Shown: one piece after another, positions 14,692 to 23,980 of the stretch
How the letters are laid out: each line of letters opens with the position of its first letter
Numbering within the stretch: the first letter of the stretch is position 1
Assembly (NCBI GenBank): GCA_034437655.1
Contig: DAOTTU010000040.1
Location: 51,928 to 115,927 of the forward strand
Direction: 5' to 3'
Origin: J027 sp034437655
GTDB taxonomy: Bacteria > Chloroflexota > Anaerolineae > Aggregatilineales > J027
Length of the DNA: 64,000 nucleotides
The notes under the pieces: model-generated
Told to the model about the DNA's origin: nothing
What the model saw: only the letters and a program-made list of their open reading frames with translations
Database searches by the model: none
Program-made: the position numbers and the translations under genes

Positions 14692-17600
14692 TTAATTACT
14701 ATTATCGTTACTTGTCAGACGTCCAGACTGTACCTGGCGTACCGCTTCGACCAGGGTCTGTTCGTCAAAAGGCTTCGTGATATGGGCAATCGCGCCCAGT
14801 TGCGCACTACGCTCTGAATCTGTTTCAATGCTACATACAATGACCGGCAAATCGTCAGATTCCACGCTCTGCTGTAGGTTTTCGAGGATGTCCCACCCAT
14901 TACGGGTCGGCATATTGATGTCTAACAACACAATTTGTGGAGAATGTGCCGCGATCATTTCCTCGGTGCGCTGTGGGTCAGTTTCACCGATGATCTGCCA
15001 ACCCTCTTTGCTCAGGTAACGGCGATAGAGGTTAATCATGCCAACTTCATCGTCAATCGCAAGGATCACGCGCCGCTTCAGTTCGGAAGTCGCTGGCTTT
15101 TGCACCGCGAGCGTCCCACCATTGCTGGCTCGTCCAGTGTCAAGCTGTACGGTGTCCAGCTTACCGTTACGGCTTGTCTGTGCAGTGAGTTCAGTGGCAT
15201 CCGCCTCATCTTCCACGCGCGTTGGTTCAGTGAGAAGGTGAACAAAGAAAGTCGAGCCTACACCAACTTCACTTTCTACCAGCAAACGCCCCCCTTGCAA
15301 TTCTGCCAGTGAGCGCGCCAATGGTAGCCCAAGCCCGGTGCCACCTTCAGCGCGTGTTGTCGAGTTGTCAACCTGTTGGAAGGATTCAAAGATGTTGTCA
15401 ATGTCTTCAGCGGCAATACCCTTACCTGTGTCATTAACACCCACCACAATGATCTTCTGTCCAATTTCCGCATCAAATTGCGAATAGCAACTGAGCGTGA
15501 TGCTACCTTCTTTAGTGAACTTGGCAGCATTACCAATCAGATTAAGAATAATCTGGCGTGTACGGAATTCATCACCGTAACCTTCAGGCAATCCATCTTC
15601 AATTTCCATAAAAAGTTGAATTGGCTTGTCTTTGGTGAGGCCCTGCGCACTAGCCATCAGGCTTTTCACAACGCCACCGACATCAAAGTATTCTTGAACA
15701 AGCTCCATCTTGCCAGCTTCAATTTTAGCCTGGTCAAGAATGTCATTCACCAGACCCAACAGGTGCTTACCGCTATCGTGAATGGTCTGGATGTCCTGAG
15801 ATTGCATGTCTGTAATGGGGCCGTCAATCCCTTTGAGGATAACGCGCGAGAATCCAATAATCGAGTTCAGCGGGGTGCGCAACTCATGGCTCATCGCAGC
15901 GAGGAAATTCGTCTTGAGTTTGTCAATTTCACGGAGGCGTTTGTTGGTCTGTTGCAGTTCGTCTACCAAACGCGCATTCTGCAAAATCGGCGTCAATGTT
16001 GATGACAACGCCTGTAAGAGTCGCATATCTTCCTGGTTGTATTGATAGGGGTTTGCGCCTTCGATGCCCAATACACCAATCAATGCTTCGCCCGACGCCA
16101 ACGGTACAAACACACCGCTGCGACTGCGCGCTAACGAGGGGAAATATTCTTCCTCTTGCCGGAAATCTTGAATGATCAGTGGGCGCAAGTGGCGGGCCAC
16201 CCAGCCGATGATGCCATGCCCTAGCGGCACGTTGTCAGCCGTGTCAATGAAGTTATATTCAGTGCCCGTATCACTCGTTTCACTGACAATCGCCAGCTCA
16301 GAGCGTAACAACTCCTCTTCTTCCTCATAGAGATAGAGTTCAACTCCGAGCGCATTCATCTGTTTAATCAGAACGGTTCCCAGCGTCTCCAGTGTTTCAT
16401 TTAACCCGGCCCCGGCCGACGCGGCTGTTGACGTTACGTCGTACAAGAATCCCATATCGCTCGCCCGTTGAGAGGAAATCTGGAACAATTCGGCGTTATC
16501 AATCGCAATTGCTAGCTGATTCGCCAGGGATGTCAGGGCACGGATGTCATCTACTGTGAACGCCCCCGGTCGGTTCGACTGTACGTCGATTGCACCACGA
16601 ATCGTGCCTTTTACCTTCAGTGGAATTGCCAGCTCAGCCCGTGTTTCTGGCAGATAGGGGTTAGGACGATGCATGGCGTCACTTTCTGATGTATCGCTCA
16701 CCAAAAAGTATTCGCCTGTGACCGTCGCCTGGCCAACCACTGATTGCGACCCAATCGGTAGGCTGTGGCGCACGGCCAACATTTGTCGTCCAGCCTCACC
16801 TGTTGCCGCACGCAGAACCGCATTTTCACGCTGATCGTCTACCATAAAGATTTGTGCATGATCATAGTTAAATTGCTCCTGGATCAGTTGCACAATCTGC
16901 GGGAACAGTTCATCCAGATCAAGAATTTGCGTCGCGGCTTGCGCAACCTGTGCCGAGATTTGGAGCTGGCGCGTACGAACGTCAGCCTGTTCAAGGAGGC
17001 GCTTGTTTTCAAGCTGGACAGCCGCCTGGTCTGCAAGGTTACGATAGATACGAATTTCGCGTTCGTGGTGTGTCCGTGTTTGCGAAGACCCCAGCATAAT
17101 TGCACCGATGGGGCCGGTGGGTGTGCGTAGCGGGACGATAATATAAGACGCAACATCCAGCGTGCGGAAACCCAGTCGCGTAAATTCATCCATGTCCGGG
17201 TCGTTTTCGACATCATCCGACCATGTGATATCTGTGGCAGACAATTCTTGCCAGATTGGAAGCTGAATTGGGGTAAAGCGTAACCCCTTCAAGTCAAGGA
17301 AATCACCGCGCCCCCACGTACTTGCCACTTCAATCTGTGCATCAGGGCTGTCCCACGCTTCAGACACCAGCGTAATAAGCATCACCTTATCTACAACTGC
17401 TGAAGCTGCAAAGTCGATGAGCGCTTGCACAATGGCTTCACGGTCATCTGCATTCGCGATAGCACGGCTTGCCTGATACAAAACACCTGTTTCTTCTAGC
17501 GAGTCCTGCGTTTGTTGGAAGAGTAGCTCATTCGAAACAATATATGCTAAAGAGTCTGCCAACATGCCGATAAATTGCACATCATCAGAGAGAAAACGGC

Positions 17601-20600
17601 GTGGCTGCAAGAACCCTAGCGTTAACCGCCCCAACGGACGTCCAGCAGCGCGTACCGGGACAGACACAACCGCCTGATAGGGTGTGTCTAGCGCCAACAG
17701 CGCATCCCCTAATGCATCATCACTGCTAGCTTGCACATCTTCAACATAGTGCGCGTCATCGCTCATGATGTCGAAAGTCGTCTGTGGGCGCAATGTCACA
17801 GGATCAATCGGCAACGATGGTATGTCTGTCAGTGACCGGTCATCAGTCCAACCGATAACCGCTTTCAGGTCACCTGAATCTTCAAGCGATTGTTGCAAAA
17901 TAAGGTCGATGCGGTCTGGTGAGAAATTTTGCACCTCTTCATGGACGACGCCTGTTGCTTCAGCGATATTCTTTGCACTCGCAATGCGCTTATTCCCACG
18001 ATACAGGTTCGCCACAGAACGGAGCGCGGTTTGTGTGCCTGTGAAAAGGCGATTAACGTTCAACTGAACAGCGACCTGATCGGCAAGAGTGGCAAGGAAA
18101 CGCCGCTCTTCTGCCGCGAAGGTGTGCGGTGTATGGTAGGCCAGAGTCAGCCACCCGATAGTCTGATTCCCTCGTACTTGCAATGGCAAGGTTGCCACCG
18201 ACTGAACTTTGTTTCCGTCCAGCTTTTCACGAAGCGCATCGTCCAGAACACCAAGAATTTGCTCTGAGGTCAAATCACCGATCAGTGGTTCTTCATATGT
18301 GAGCAATTCAGGCGGCAAAGTCAGGTTGTCAAAGTTCTCTGTCGGCAAGTCTAGCCCGGCTTCATTGGGGCTATATGCAACCAGCTCCGTTTGTAGCTCG
18401 GTTTCGTCCTGCCCTTCACGGAACAGTACATAGATTTCATTGGGGGACAACGTTGCCAATTGATTAACGATAGCCGTAATCAGTTCATTTTTCGTTGGCG
18501 ACGACGCAATCGCCCGGCTTGCTTCATACAGCGCTGTGGTTTCGCTCAAGCTCGACTGCAACGCAATTTCCAGTTCACGTAGGTCAGTAATGTCCTGGAA
18601 GATAGCGACCACCGATGTCACGGACGCATCGATATCATTAACCAGCGCAGTACTGACTAAAATATCACGTCGGTGCCCGTTCGGGGTCATAATATAGAAG
18701 TTATGCCCTGTGGTTGGCCGATTCTGTTCCAGCGCAATAGTAGTTGGGAATGTCGTTTGGTCATGGGGGTTATTGGTGTTGACATCATAGACAGTGTAGG
18801 TCTTTTCGTTGAAGAGCCCGCTGGTTATCCCCCCGCCAAGTAGTTCAACGGCCTGATCATTCGCAAGTGTTACAGTACCGGTAGGATCAAAAATAACAAC
18901 ACCAGCCGGCATAGTAGCAATTGTGTCGCGAAGCGTCTGGCGCTGGCTCTCAGCAGCAGTAAAGAGGCTCTGGTTTTCAACGGCAATCGCAAGCTGATTA
19001 GCAAGTGTTGTCGCCAGTTGAATGTCACGTTCGTCAAGGTTGCGGTCATCAATGTCACGCCCAACCATCAAGACGCCACGCAGTTCATCCGCACGCCCTG
19101 TGACTGGCACCACCAGATGCTTGCCATAGAGATGCGCTTCTTCCGCAGAAATTGCTCCCAGAATCGGGTGTTCCTCGTCATAACTATCGACCAGAATCAC
19201 CTGCGGCGCATGAACAACTTCCGTAATGGCATTGTCTGTTTGATGAATGTCCAGAACACCGGGGAAGGATTCATCGGTTTTGGATGAGGTTGCACTACTA
19301 ATCATGCGAAGGGTGCGCCCGTCCTTTTCCAGCACACCAAACCACCAGCGGTCAAATTCCCCGGGCCCAGAAACCGCGCGGAACAAGCGGCTTACGCCTT
19401 CTGACAGTTCACCAGCGAGAACCGTCACCGCCTGCCCGGCTTCAGCCAGTGCCAGCGCACGACGCGCTTCGTTTTGTACCTCAGTCAACAGACGGCGGTT
19501 ATCAATCGCCGTTGCCAGTTGGTTCGCAGCCGCCTGCGCAAAGTTGACGAACCCGCCTTCAAAAGCATTTGCCTTGCCGCTCGCACATATCAGCAACCCA
19601 AACCATCGACCGCCGCTGACCAGTGGCAGCAAAAGCACGGTTGACGCTTCAAGGGCGACCACAATGTCAGCAAGTACTTGTTGGACAGGGTCTTTTGCGT
19701 CGATTGGTGCGTTGATCAGGATTGATTCGGACGGATTCGCCTCGACAGTTGCTCCGAAGCCACGCCGCAGGTAGTCGAGCTTCTGGCCAACATGCCACCC
19801 TTCTTGCCACTCACTGTCAACTTCGGGGGCACGATCCCACCAGTACGACACAACCAGATTGGAAGTCTGGTAAGAAGCAGCCGGGTCCGTTTGCAAAACA
19901 GCCACCCGTTCTAGATTGGTTTCAATCACCAGACGGTCGCTAACAATGTCAAAAATTGTTTGCAGATCAGTGTCTGCGGTGGCGTTGACAACCTGTGCCA
20001 TCTCGTACAGGCGTTCAATTTCACTCAGTGCATTCTGTGTTTCTTCAAAAAGCCGGGCGTTTTCCAGCGCAAGTCCCGTGCGTTCACCAACAGCTTCAAG
20101 CGCAGTAAGCACAGATAAGTCGAGTGGTTCATCGCTTTCAAGTTCAAATTCAAGCGCACCAATCACCACATTGTTTGACTTAATCGGCAATGCAATCGTC
20201 TGATGTCCTGCATCTTCATAGACTACCAGTTCACCGAATGACGTTGCCGTTGCAAGGGTTTCTGTCAGTGTCGTGAACGCAGTAGTTATGCCTGTGCGTA
20301 GGTCAAGTTGCTGCTGAAGCATATATTTGGGGGCAAGACCTTGCCATGCTCGGGCTGTCAATTCGCTGTTTAGACGTTCAATTTCGCGGCGGTTTGTTTG
20401 CTCAGCTTGTAAGAGCCGCGCATTGTCTTCTACCTGACGACGAACGTCGCGCAAAAGCCGTGCGTTGTCAATTGCCAGCGCCAACTGATCGGCAAGCACC
20501 TGGAATGTTTCAATATCTTCCTGCAAAAAGGCGTTCGGATACAAGCTCTGTAGGTCTAACGCACCAATAATGTTGCCGCCTTCAACACGCAGCGGGAGAG

Positions 20601-21528
20601 CAAGTTCTGTGCGTGTGTCTGGCAATAATTCGTTCTGTTTATGCACCGGGTCGTTACTGGTGTCGCCCGCCAACACAAAATCCCCGACCTGCGTTACCCG
20701 TCCAATCACGCTCTGGCTACCAACTGCAAGCCGGTGCCCGCGTTCAATCAATTGACGCCCAACAACACCTGTACTGGATTGAAGCACAGCATATTGCCCT
20801 TCGTCATCAATCAAAAAGACCTGCGCATGGTAGATTTCGTCAAACCGCGCACGAATGTCTTCAACAACGTTGGTCAACAGTTGGTCAATCTCGGTGCGTG
20901 CGAACACCGACGTCACAACCTGATTACTAATCTGATTGAGACGCAAACGGCGCGATGCTTCGCTCTCGATAGAAACTTTCGCAATATAGTCCAAATTACC
21001 TGCAACAAGATAGCCCAGCAGCGTCGCAAAGCCCTGCACCACAACACCAAATAAAATAGCAAAATCCGTTGAATCAGCCGCTTCGTTGGTGAATAGGGCA
21101 ACGCTACCCGTTATCGCAATCATGACAGCACCGGTCAGCACCGTAGCACGACGATCCCCGAGGATCGACAGCAAGATGATGTTGACCCAGTAGATGCTGC
21201 TCACGGTCGGCCAACCGGGGTTCTCATAGAGGAGCGCAACCAGTGGCATTAGTACCATCGCCGCTGCAACGGAATAGATTGCAAGTTCACGTTGCCCGAT
21301 GTGAATTGTATACAGTACCACCGCACCACTAATGACCAATGCAGACATGTATAGAACATCTATTGGCAAGTCATCCGCAGGGCTGGCCCCGGTGGCCACA
21401 GTAATGAAGATTACAAGGGTGATAATTTGCACAGCAAGTGCATAGATGACCATGGTGTAGGCGGTGCGTCGATGTACAGGGTTAACATACTGCTGCATTT
21501 GCAGCCAGTTCAAGAAGTTTGCAAACAT
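14692..21528 (-). CDS. Giant multi-GAF hybrid sensor histidine kinase
   Basis: A 2278-aa membrane sensor. Residues about 20-185 contain roughly six membrane helices. Then come about eight or nine GAF or GAF-like domains (approx. 200-345, 400-495, 505-670, 680-845, 990-1150, 1160-1330, 1340-1500, 1510-1660, 1670-1830) with one PAS domain near 855-985 (MPAGVVIFDPTGTVTLAND). Near 1845 is the HisKA box MSHELRTPLNSIIGFS, then the ATPase domain with NLIGNAAKF, DTGKGI and GTGLGLPLA. The last 120 residues are a receiver domain with LLDINMPTRNGW. The first and eighth GAF domains are close relatives, pointing to internal duplication. It follows the GAF protein by two bases. Its ligands are unknown. Confidence 0.93.
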   Translation of the reverse strand: MFANFLNWLQMQQYVNPVHRRTAYTMVIYALAVQIITLVIFITVATGASPADDLPIDVLYMSALVISGAVVLYTIHIGQRELAIYSVAAAMVLMPLVALLYENPGWPTVSSIYWVNIILLSILGDRRATVLTGAVMIAITGSVALFTNEAADSTDFAILFGVVVQGFATLLGYLVAGNLDYIAKVSIESEASRRLRLNQISNQVVTSVFARTEIDQLLTNVVEDIRARFDEIYHAQVFLIDDEGQYAVLQSSTGVVGRQLIERGHRLAVGSQSVIGRVTQVGDFVLAGDTSNDPVHKQNELLPDTRTELALPLRVEGGNIIGALDLQSLYPNAFLQEDIETFQVLADQLALAIDNARLLRDVRRQVEDNARLLQAEQTNRREIERLNSELTARAWQGLAPKYMLQQQLDLRTGITTAFTTLTETLATATSFGELVVYEDAGHQTIALPIKSNNVVIGALEFELESDEPLDLSVLTALEAVGERTGLALENARLFEETQNALSEIERLYEMAQVVNATADTDLQTIFDIVSDRLVIETNLERVAVLQTDPAASYQTSNLVVSYWWDRAPEVDSEWQEGWHVGQKLDYLRRGFGATVEANPSESILINAPIDAKDPVQQVLADIVVALEASTVLLLPLVSGGRWFGLLICASGKANAFEGGFVNFAQAAANQLATAIDNRRLLTEVQNEARRALALAEAGQAVTVLAGELSEGVSRLFRAVSGPGEFDRWWFGVLEKDGRTLRMISSATSSKTDESFPGVLDIHQTDNAITEVVHAPQVILVDSYDEEHPILGAISAEEAHLYGKHLVVPVTGRADELRGVLMVGRDIDDRNLDERDIQLATTLANQLAIAVENQSLFTAAESQRQTLRDTIATMPAGVVIFDPTGTVTLANDQAVELLGGGITSGLFNEKTYTVYDVNTNNPHDQTTFPTTIALEQNRPTTGHNFYIMTPNGHRRDILVSTALVNDIDASVTSVVAIFQDITDLRELEIALQSSLSETTALYEASRAIASSPTKNELITAIVNQLATLSPNEIYVLFREGQDETELQTELVAYSPNEAGLDLPTENFDNLTLPPELLTYEEPLIGDLTSEQILGVLDDALREKLDGNKVQSVATLPLQVRGNQTIGWLTLAYHTPHTFAAEERRFLATLADQVAVQLNVNRLFTGTQTALRSVANLYRGNKRIASAKNIAEATGVVHEEVQNFSPDRIDLILQQSLEDSGDLKAVIGWTDDRSLTDIPSLPIDPVTLRPQTTFDIMSDDAHYVEDVQASSDDALGDALLALDTPYQAVVSVPVRAAGRPLGRLTLGFLQPRRFLSDDVQFIGMLADSLAYIVSNELLFQQTQDSLEETGVLYQASRAIANADDREAIVQALIDFAASAVVDKVMLITLVSEAWDSPDAQIEVASTWGRGDFLDLKGLRFTPIQLPIWQELSATDITWSDDVENDPDMDEFTRLGFRTLDVASYIIVPLRTPTGPIGAIMLGSSQTRTHHEREIRIYRNLADQAAVQLENKRLLEQADVRTRQLQISAQVAQAATQILDLDELFPQIVQLIQEQFNYDHAQIFMVDDQRENAVLRAATGEAGRQMLAVRHSLPIGSQSVVGQATVTGEYFLVSDTSESDAMHRPNPYLPETRAELAIPLKVKGTIRGAIDVQSNRPGAFTVDDIRALTSLANQLAIAIDNAELFQISSQRASDMGFLYDVTSTAASAGAGLNETLETLGTVLIKQMNALGVELYLYEEEEELLRSELAIVSETSDTGTEYNFIDTADNVPLGHGIIGWVARHLRPLIIQDFRQEEEYFPSLARSRSGVFVPLASGEALIGVLGIEGANPYQYNQEDMRLLQALSSTLTPILQNARLVDELQQTNKRLREIDKLKTNFLAAMSHELRTPLNSIIGFSRVILKGIDGPITDMQSQDIQTIHDSGKHLLGLVNDILDQAKIEAGKMELVQEYFDVGGVVKSLMASAQGLTKDKPIQLFMEIEDGLPEGYGDEFRTRQIILNLIGNAAKFTKEGSITLSCYSQFDAEIGQKIIVVGVNDTGKGIAAEDIDNIFESFQQVDNSTTRAEGGTGLGLPLARSLAELQGGRLLVESEVGVGSTFFVHLLTEPTRVEDEADATELTAQTSRNGKLDTVQLDTGRASNGGTLAVQKPATSELKRRVILAIDDEVGMINLYRRYLSKEGWQIIGETDPQRTEEMIAAHSPQIVLLDINMPTRNGWDILENLQQSVESDDLPVIVCSIETDSERSAQLGAIAHITKPFDEQTLVEAVRQVQSGRLTSNDNSN

Positions 21529-21530
21529 GA

Positions 21531-22538
21531 TTACTCTACGTCCTGAGAATCTAACTCTGAAGGGGTTCGGTTCAGGTAGAGCTTGGCACTTGTAGCATTT
21601 AGACGGCGGCCAATGCGTTCTGCGGTGATACGCAAAATGGATTCGACATCACTTCGGAAGGGGACATCTTGCACCATTGCACCGATTAGTTCACCAGTTC
21701 CAGTAGGCATAGCCGAGCGGCCGGGGGTTTTTGTTTTGAGGTAAAGCGCAATTTGACGAACCACCGACTGTAACAGGACCACTTCTTGCTCTGAAAAATA
21801 GTGTTTCTGCCGGATGGCGTCAAAGCCAATGCTACCAATCATCTCACGCTCTACAGTGAGCGGGATAATTAACAGCGATTGAATCGCAAAAGCTGACAGC
21901 AGCCCTTTATTAGGGCCAAGCAGGTCGTCTGCCTGATTGACATCTTGTATGACCACTGGTTCGCGTGTGGACCCGAGTTGATGAAACAAGGTGTAGTCAC
22001 TGAGTTTCAGTTCTTGACCAACAGTGTCTGTGGGAAAAGCCGCAATAACCGTACCCATTGCATCGTTTGGGTTGGCCATCATTATGCTAACACGGTCAAT
22101 ACCTGGCATGGCATCCACAATACGACGACATGCCATATCCAGCGGCTTTTCGTCGCGTTGCACTGCACCCCACAATTCTTCAGTGATACTCGTCAACTTT
22201 TCCAAAAATGAACCCTGTCGCCGCAGTGCTTCTTGCAGCCACGTTTTCGTCGCTGCATCACCCCAGAGATTGATCACACTTCTGGATTGGTCATCTGCAA
22301 GTTTTACGTGCAGTGCAGCATAAGGGGTAGCACTGACTTCAAGCACGGGTGCAGCCGATTGGCTTTCAAGCGGGGGTGGGGCTTGCAACACGTCAACAGA
22401 TTCAACGGCTGCCCCGGCCCGGTTTTTCAATTCCTGCGCGACAGCGGTGCAGTATGCGAAAACATCTGAGGCGGACTGCGCTTTGGCTTCATGCGTCTGT
22501 GCTGCGGTGTAAATAGCATCTACAAGATTGGGAGTCAT
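21531..22538 (-). CDS. GAF-domain protein
   Basis: A soluble 335-aa protein. The central part (about 130-275) is a GAF domain, with DRVSIMMANPNDAMGTVI near its start and SLLIIPLTVEREMIGSIGFD near its end. The last 50 residues look like the beginning of a second GAF that stops early. No kinase or output domain is present. The ATG at 22538 is chosen because it forms an ATGA overlap with the stop of the upstream receiver gene; an ATG two codons earlier is possible. It is followed after two bases by the giant hybrid kinase, so it may be a sensory accessory subunit of that kinase. Confidence 0.8.
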   Translation of the reverse strand: MTPNLVDAIYTAAQTHEAKAQSASDVFAYCTAVAQELKNRAGAAVESVDVLQAPPPLESQSAAPVLEVSATPYAALHVKLADDQSRSVINLWGDAATKTWLQEALRRQGSFLEKLTSITEELWGAVQRDEKPLDMACRRIVDAMPGIDRVSIMMANPNDAMGTVIAAFPTDTVGQELKLSDYTLFHQLGSTREPVVIQDVNQADDLLGPNKGLLSAFAIQSLLIIPLTVEREMIGSIGFDAIRQKHYFSEQEVVLLQSVVRQIALYLKTKTPGRSAMPTGTGELIGAMVQDVPFRSDVESILRITAERIGRRLNATSAKLYLNRTPSELDSQDVE

Positions 22539-22963
22539 TTCCATTCCCAGATAGGTTCTCCGGCCAGAATGCGTGCAATTTGATCTGGAAAACGGTCCGG
22601 GTCAAGTGGTTTACCCAGGAAGCCATCAAAACCTGCTTCTTTCGCTTTGCGCATTTGTTCTTCGCTGGCTTCGGCTGTTACTGCAATGACGAGTGTTTCT
22701 TTAAGGCGGTCATGCGCTCGAATTTTTTGCAAGGCCTGGTACCCATCTTCGTAGGGCAAACGAATGTCCATTAAGATCAGGTCTATACGAGGCAATGTAT
22801 CAGCGAACTGTACCACCTGCCAGCCAGAGGTTTTCCATTCACAGCGCTGCACCCCCATAAAAGCCAACATCCGTGCGATGAGAACAAAATTCGGTACGTT
22901 GTCTTCAACCACCAGTACATGTGCATCATTCGGATCAACAGGTGCCTGTGTTTTTTCGCTCAT
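22535..22963 (-). CDS. Stand-alone response regulator receiver protein
   Basis: Single receiver domain, 142 aa, CheY-like. It has the acidic pair in VLVVEDN, the phospho-acceptor Asp in LILMDIRLPYEDGY, Thr in VIAVTAEAS and the conserved Lys in FLGKPLDP. There is no output domain, so it acts by protein contact or as a phosphorelay carrier. Its stop overlaps the start of the GAF gene (ATGA). It belongs to the same operon as the hybrid kinase and the neighbouring receiver at 23024. Confidence 0.9.
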   Translation of the reverse strand: MSEKTQAPVDPNDAHVLVVEDNVPNFVLIARMLAFMGVQRCEWKTSGWQVVQFADTLPRIDLILMDIRLPYEDGYQALQKIRAHDRLKETLVIAVTAEASEEQMRKAKEAGFDGFLGKPLDPDRFPDQIARILAGEPIWEWK

Positions 22964-23023
22964 AACTCTTTCACTATCTCATTTCTGTGTCGAATAAGTG
23001 GCTTAACCCTCGTCAACGACAAT

Positions 23024-23404
23024 TTATCCCGAGCGCCCCATCTGCAAGAACCTGGCGACCTGTTCGGGAAAACGGTCAACGTCTATCGGTTTCGGAATAT
23101 AGCCATCACAGCCAGCCGCAAGCGTTTCTTCACGGTCGCCTTTCATCACGTTTGCGGTCACGGCAACAATTGGTACATGGTCTAGTTCTGGAAACTGACG
23201 TAACTGTCGGGTTGCCGACAAGCCGTCCAGGTCTGGCATGCTAATGTCCATCAAAATCAGGTCTGGTGGGTTACTGCGGGCCATTTCAATGCCATCACGT
23301 GCATTATCAACCTCGGCCACATCAATTCCCTCAACCATTAAGATACGTCGAACAAGCATACGATTCTCAAAGTTGTCTTCAATGTAAAGTACTCTTGATG
23401 ACAT
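23024..23404 (-). CDS. Stand-alone response regulator receiver protein
   Basis: Single receiver domain, 126 aa. Motifs are RVLYIEDNFENRMLV (acidic pocket), LILMDISMPDLDGL (phospho-acceptor), VPIVAVTANVMKGD (Thr) and GYIPKPIDVD (Lys). It is about 60 bases upstream of a second, similar receiver and heads the two-component part of the minus-strand gene train. The two receivers are recognisable paralogues (both keep the pattern KP(I/L)D-D-RFP near the end) and may be alternative targets of the hybrid kinase. Confidence 0.9.
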   Translation of the reverse strand: MSSRVLYIEDNFENRMLVRRILMVEGIDVAEVDNARDGIEMARSNPPDLILMDISMPDLDGLSATRQLRQFPELDHVPIVAVTANVMKGDREETLAAGCDGYIPKPIDVDRFPEQVARFLQMGRSG

Positions 23405-23482
23405 TGATGAACTACCTTTACAGGCGATTAGCAGACCCTTTTTGTAGCCCTAAGTGTAACACAAATTTGAGACAATGCAGCC

Positions 23483-23980
23483 TTAATTGTCAGAAGATGT
23501 TTCAGCAGGCAAAAGCAGCGTCTGTGCAGTGTCGAGCGCGGTTTTTGCTGTTAATGCAGCGCTTAAGCCACGGCTTACAACAGCGGCGGCGGGTTGTTGG
23601 CGTGGGTTGCCGCACTCGACCTCCCAAACTTCACGTGACCGTTCCAGCGCTGATGCAGCCTCATGCAATGCTTGTGACAATTCATCACTCGCGTCATCAA
23701 ATAGTGTTGGGCTAATGCGTGGCAGCAAGTCTTGCGCACATGAGACGCTGCGCCCAGCCTGTAGATCACGCCAGAGGGTTTCCAATTCAACCTGAACAGC
23801 CTGCAATTGCGCAAATTGCGTTTCAAGCTCCAGGCGTGCGTTTAAGCCGACAGTTGCAGTGGGTTGTGGCGCAACGGTTGTAGCATCTGGCGAACCATCA
23901 CCGTCGCTGTTATCTTCAGCAGCACACCCAAGCACCACCATACAACCGACCAGAAGTACAAGCCATAGCGGACGACGCAT
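23483..23980 (-). CDS. Small predicted lipoprotein, helical
   Basis: A 165-aa exported protein I do not recognise. A lipoprotein signal is clear: basic MRR, hydrophobic core, lipobox LGCA near residue 19. After an acidic and Thr-rich spacer, the rest is Ala/Leu/Glu-rich and probably helical, with two further Cys residues. The ATG follows the hemW stop directly and shares its context GGAGGATGTG as ribosome site, so it is coupled to hemW translation. No function is proposed. Confidence 0.7.
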   Translation of the reverse strand: MRRPLWLVLLVGCMVVLGCAAEDNSDGDGSPDATTVAPQPTATVGLNARLELETQFAQLQAVQVELETLWRDLQAGRSVSCAQDLLPRISPTLFDDASDELSQALHEAASALERSREVWEVECGNPRQQPAAAVVSRGLSAALTAKTALDTAQTLLLPAETSSDN

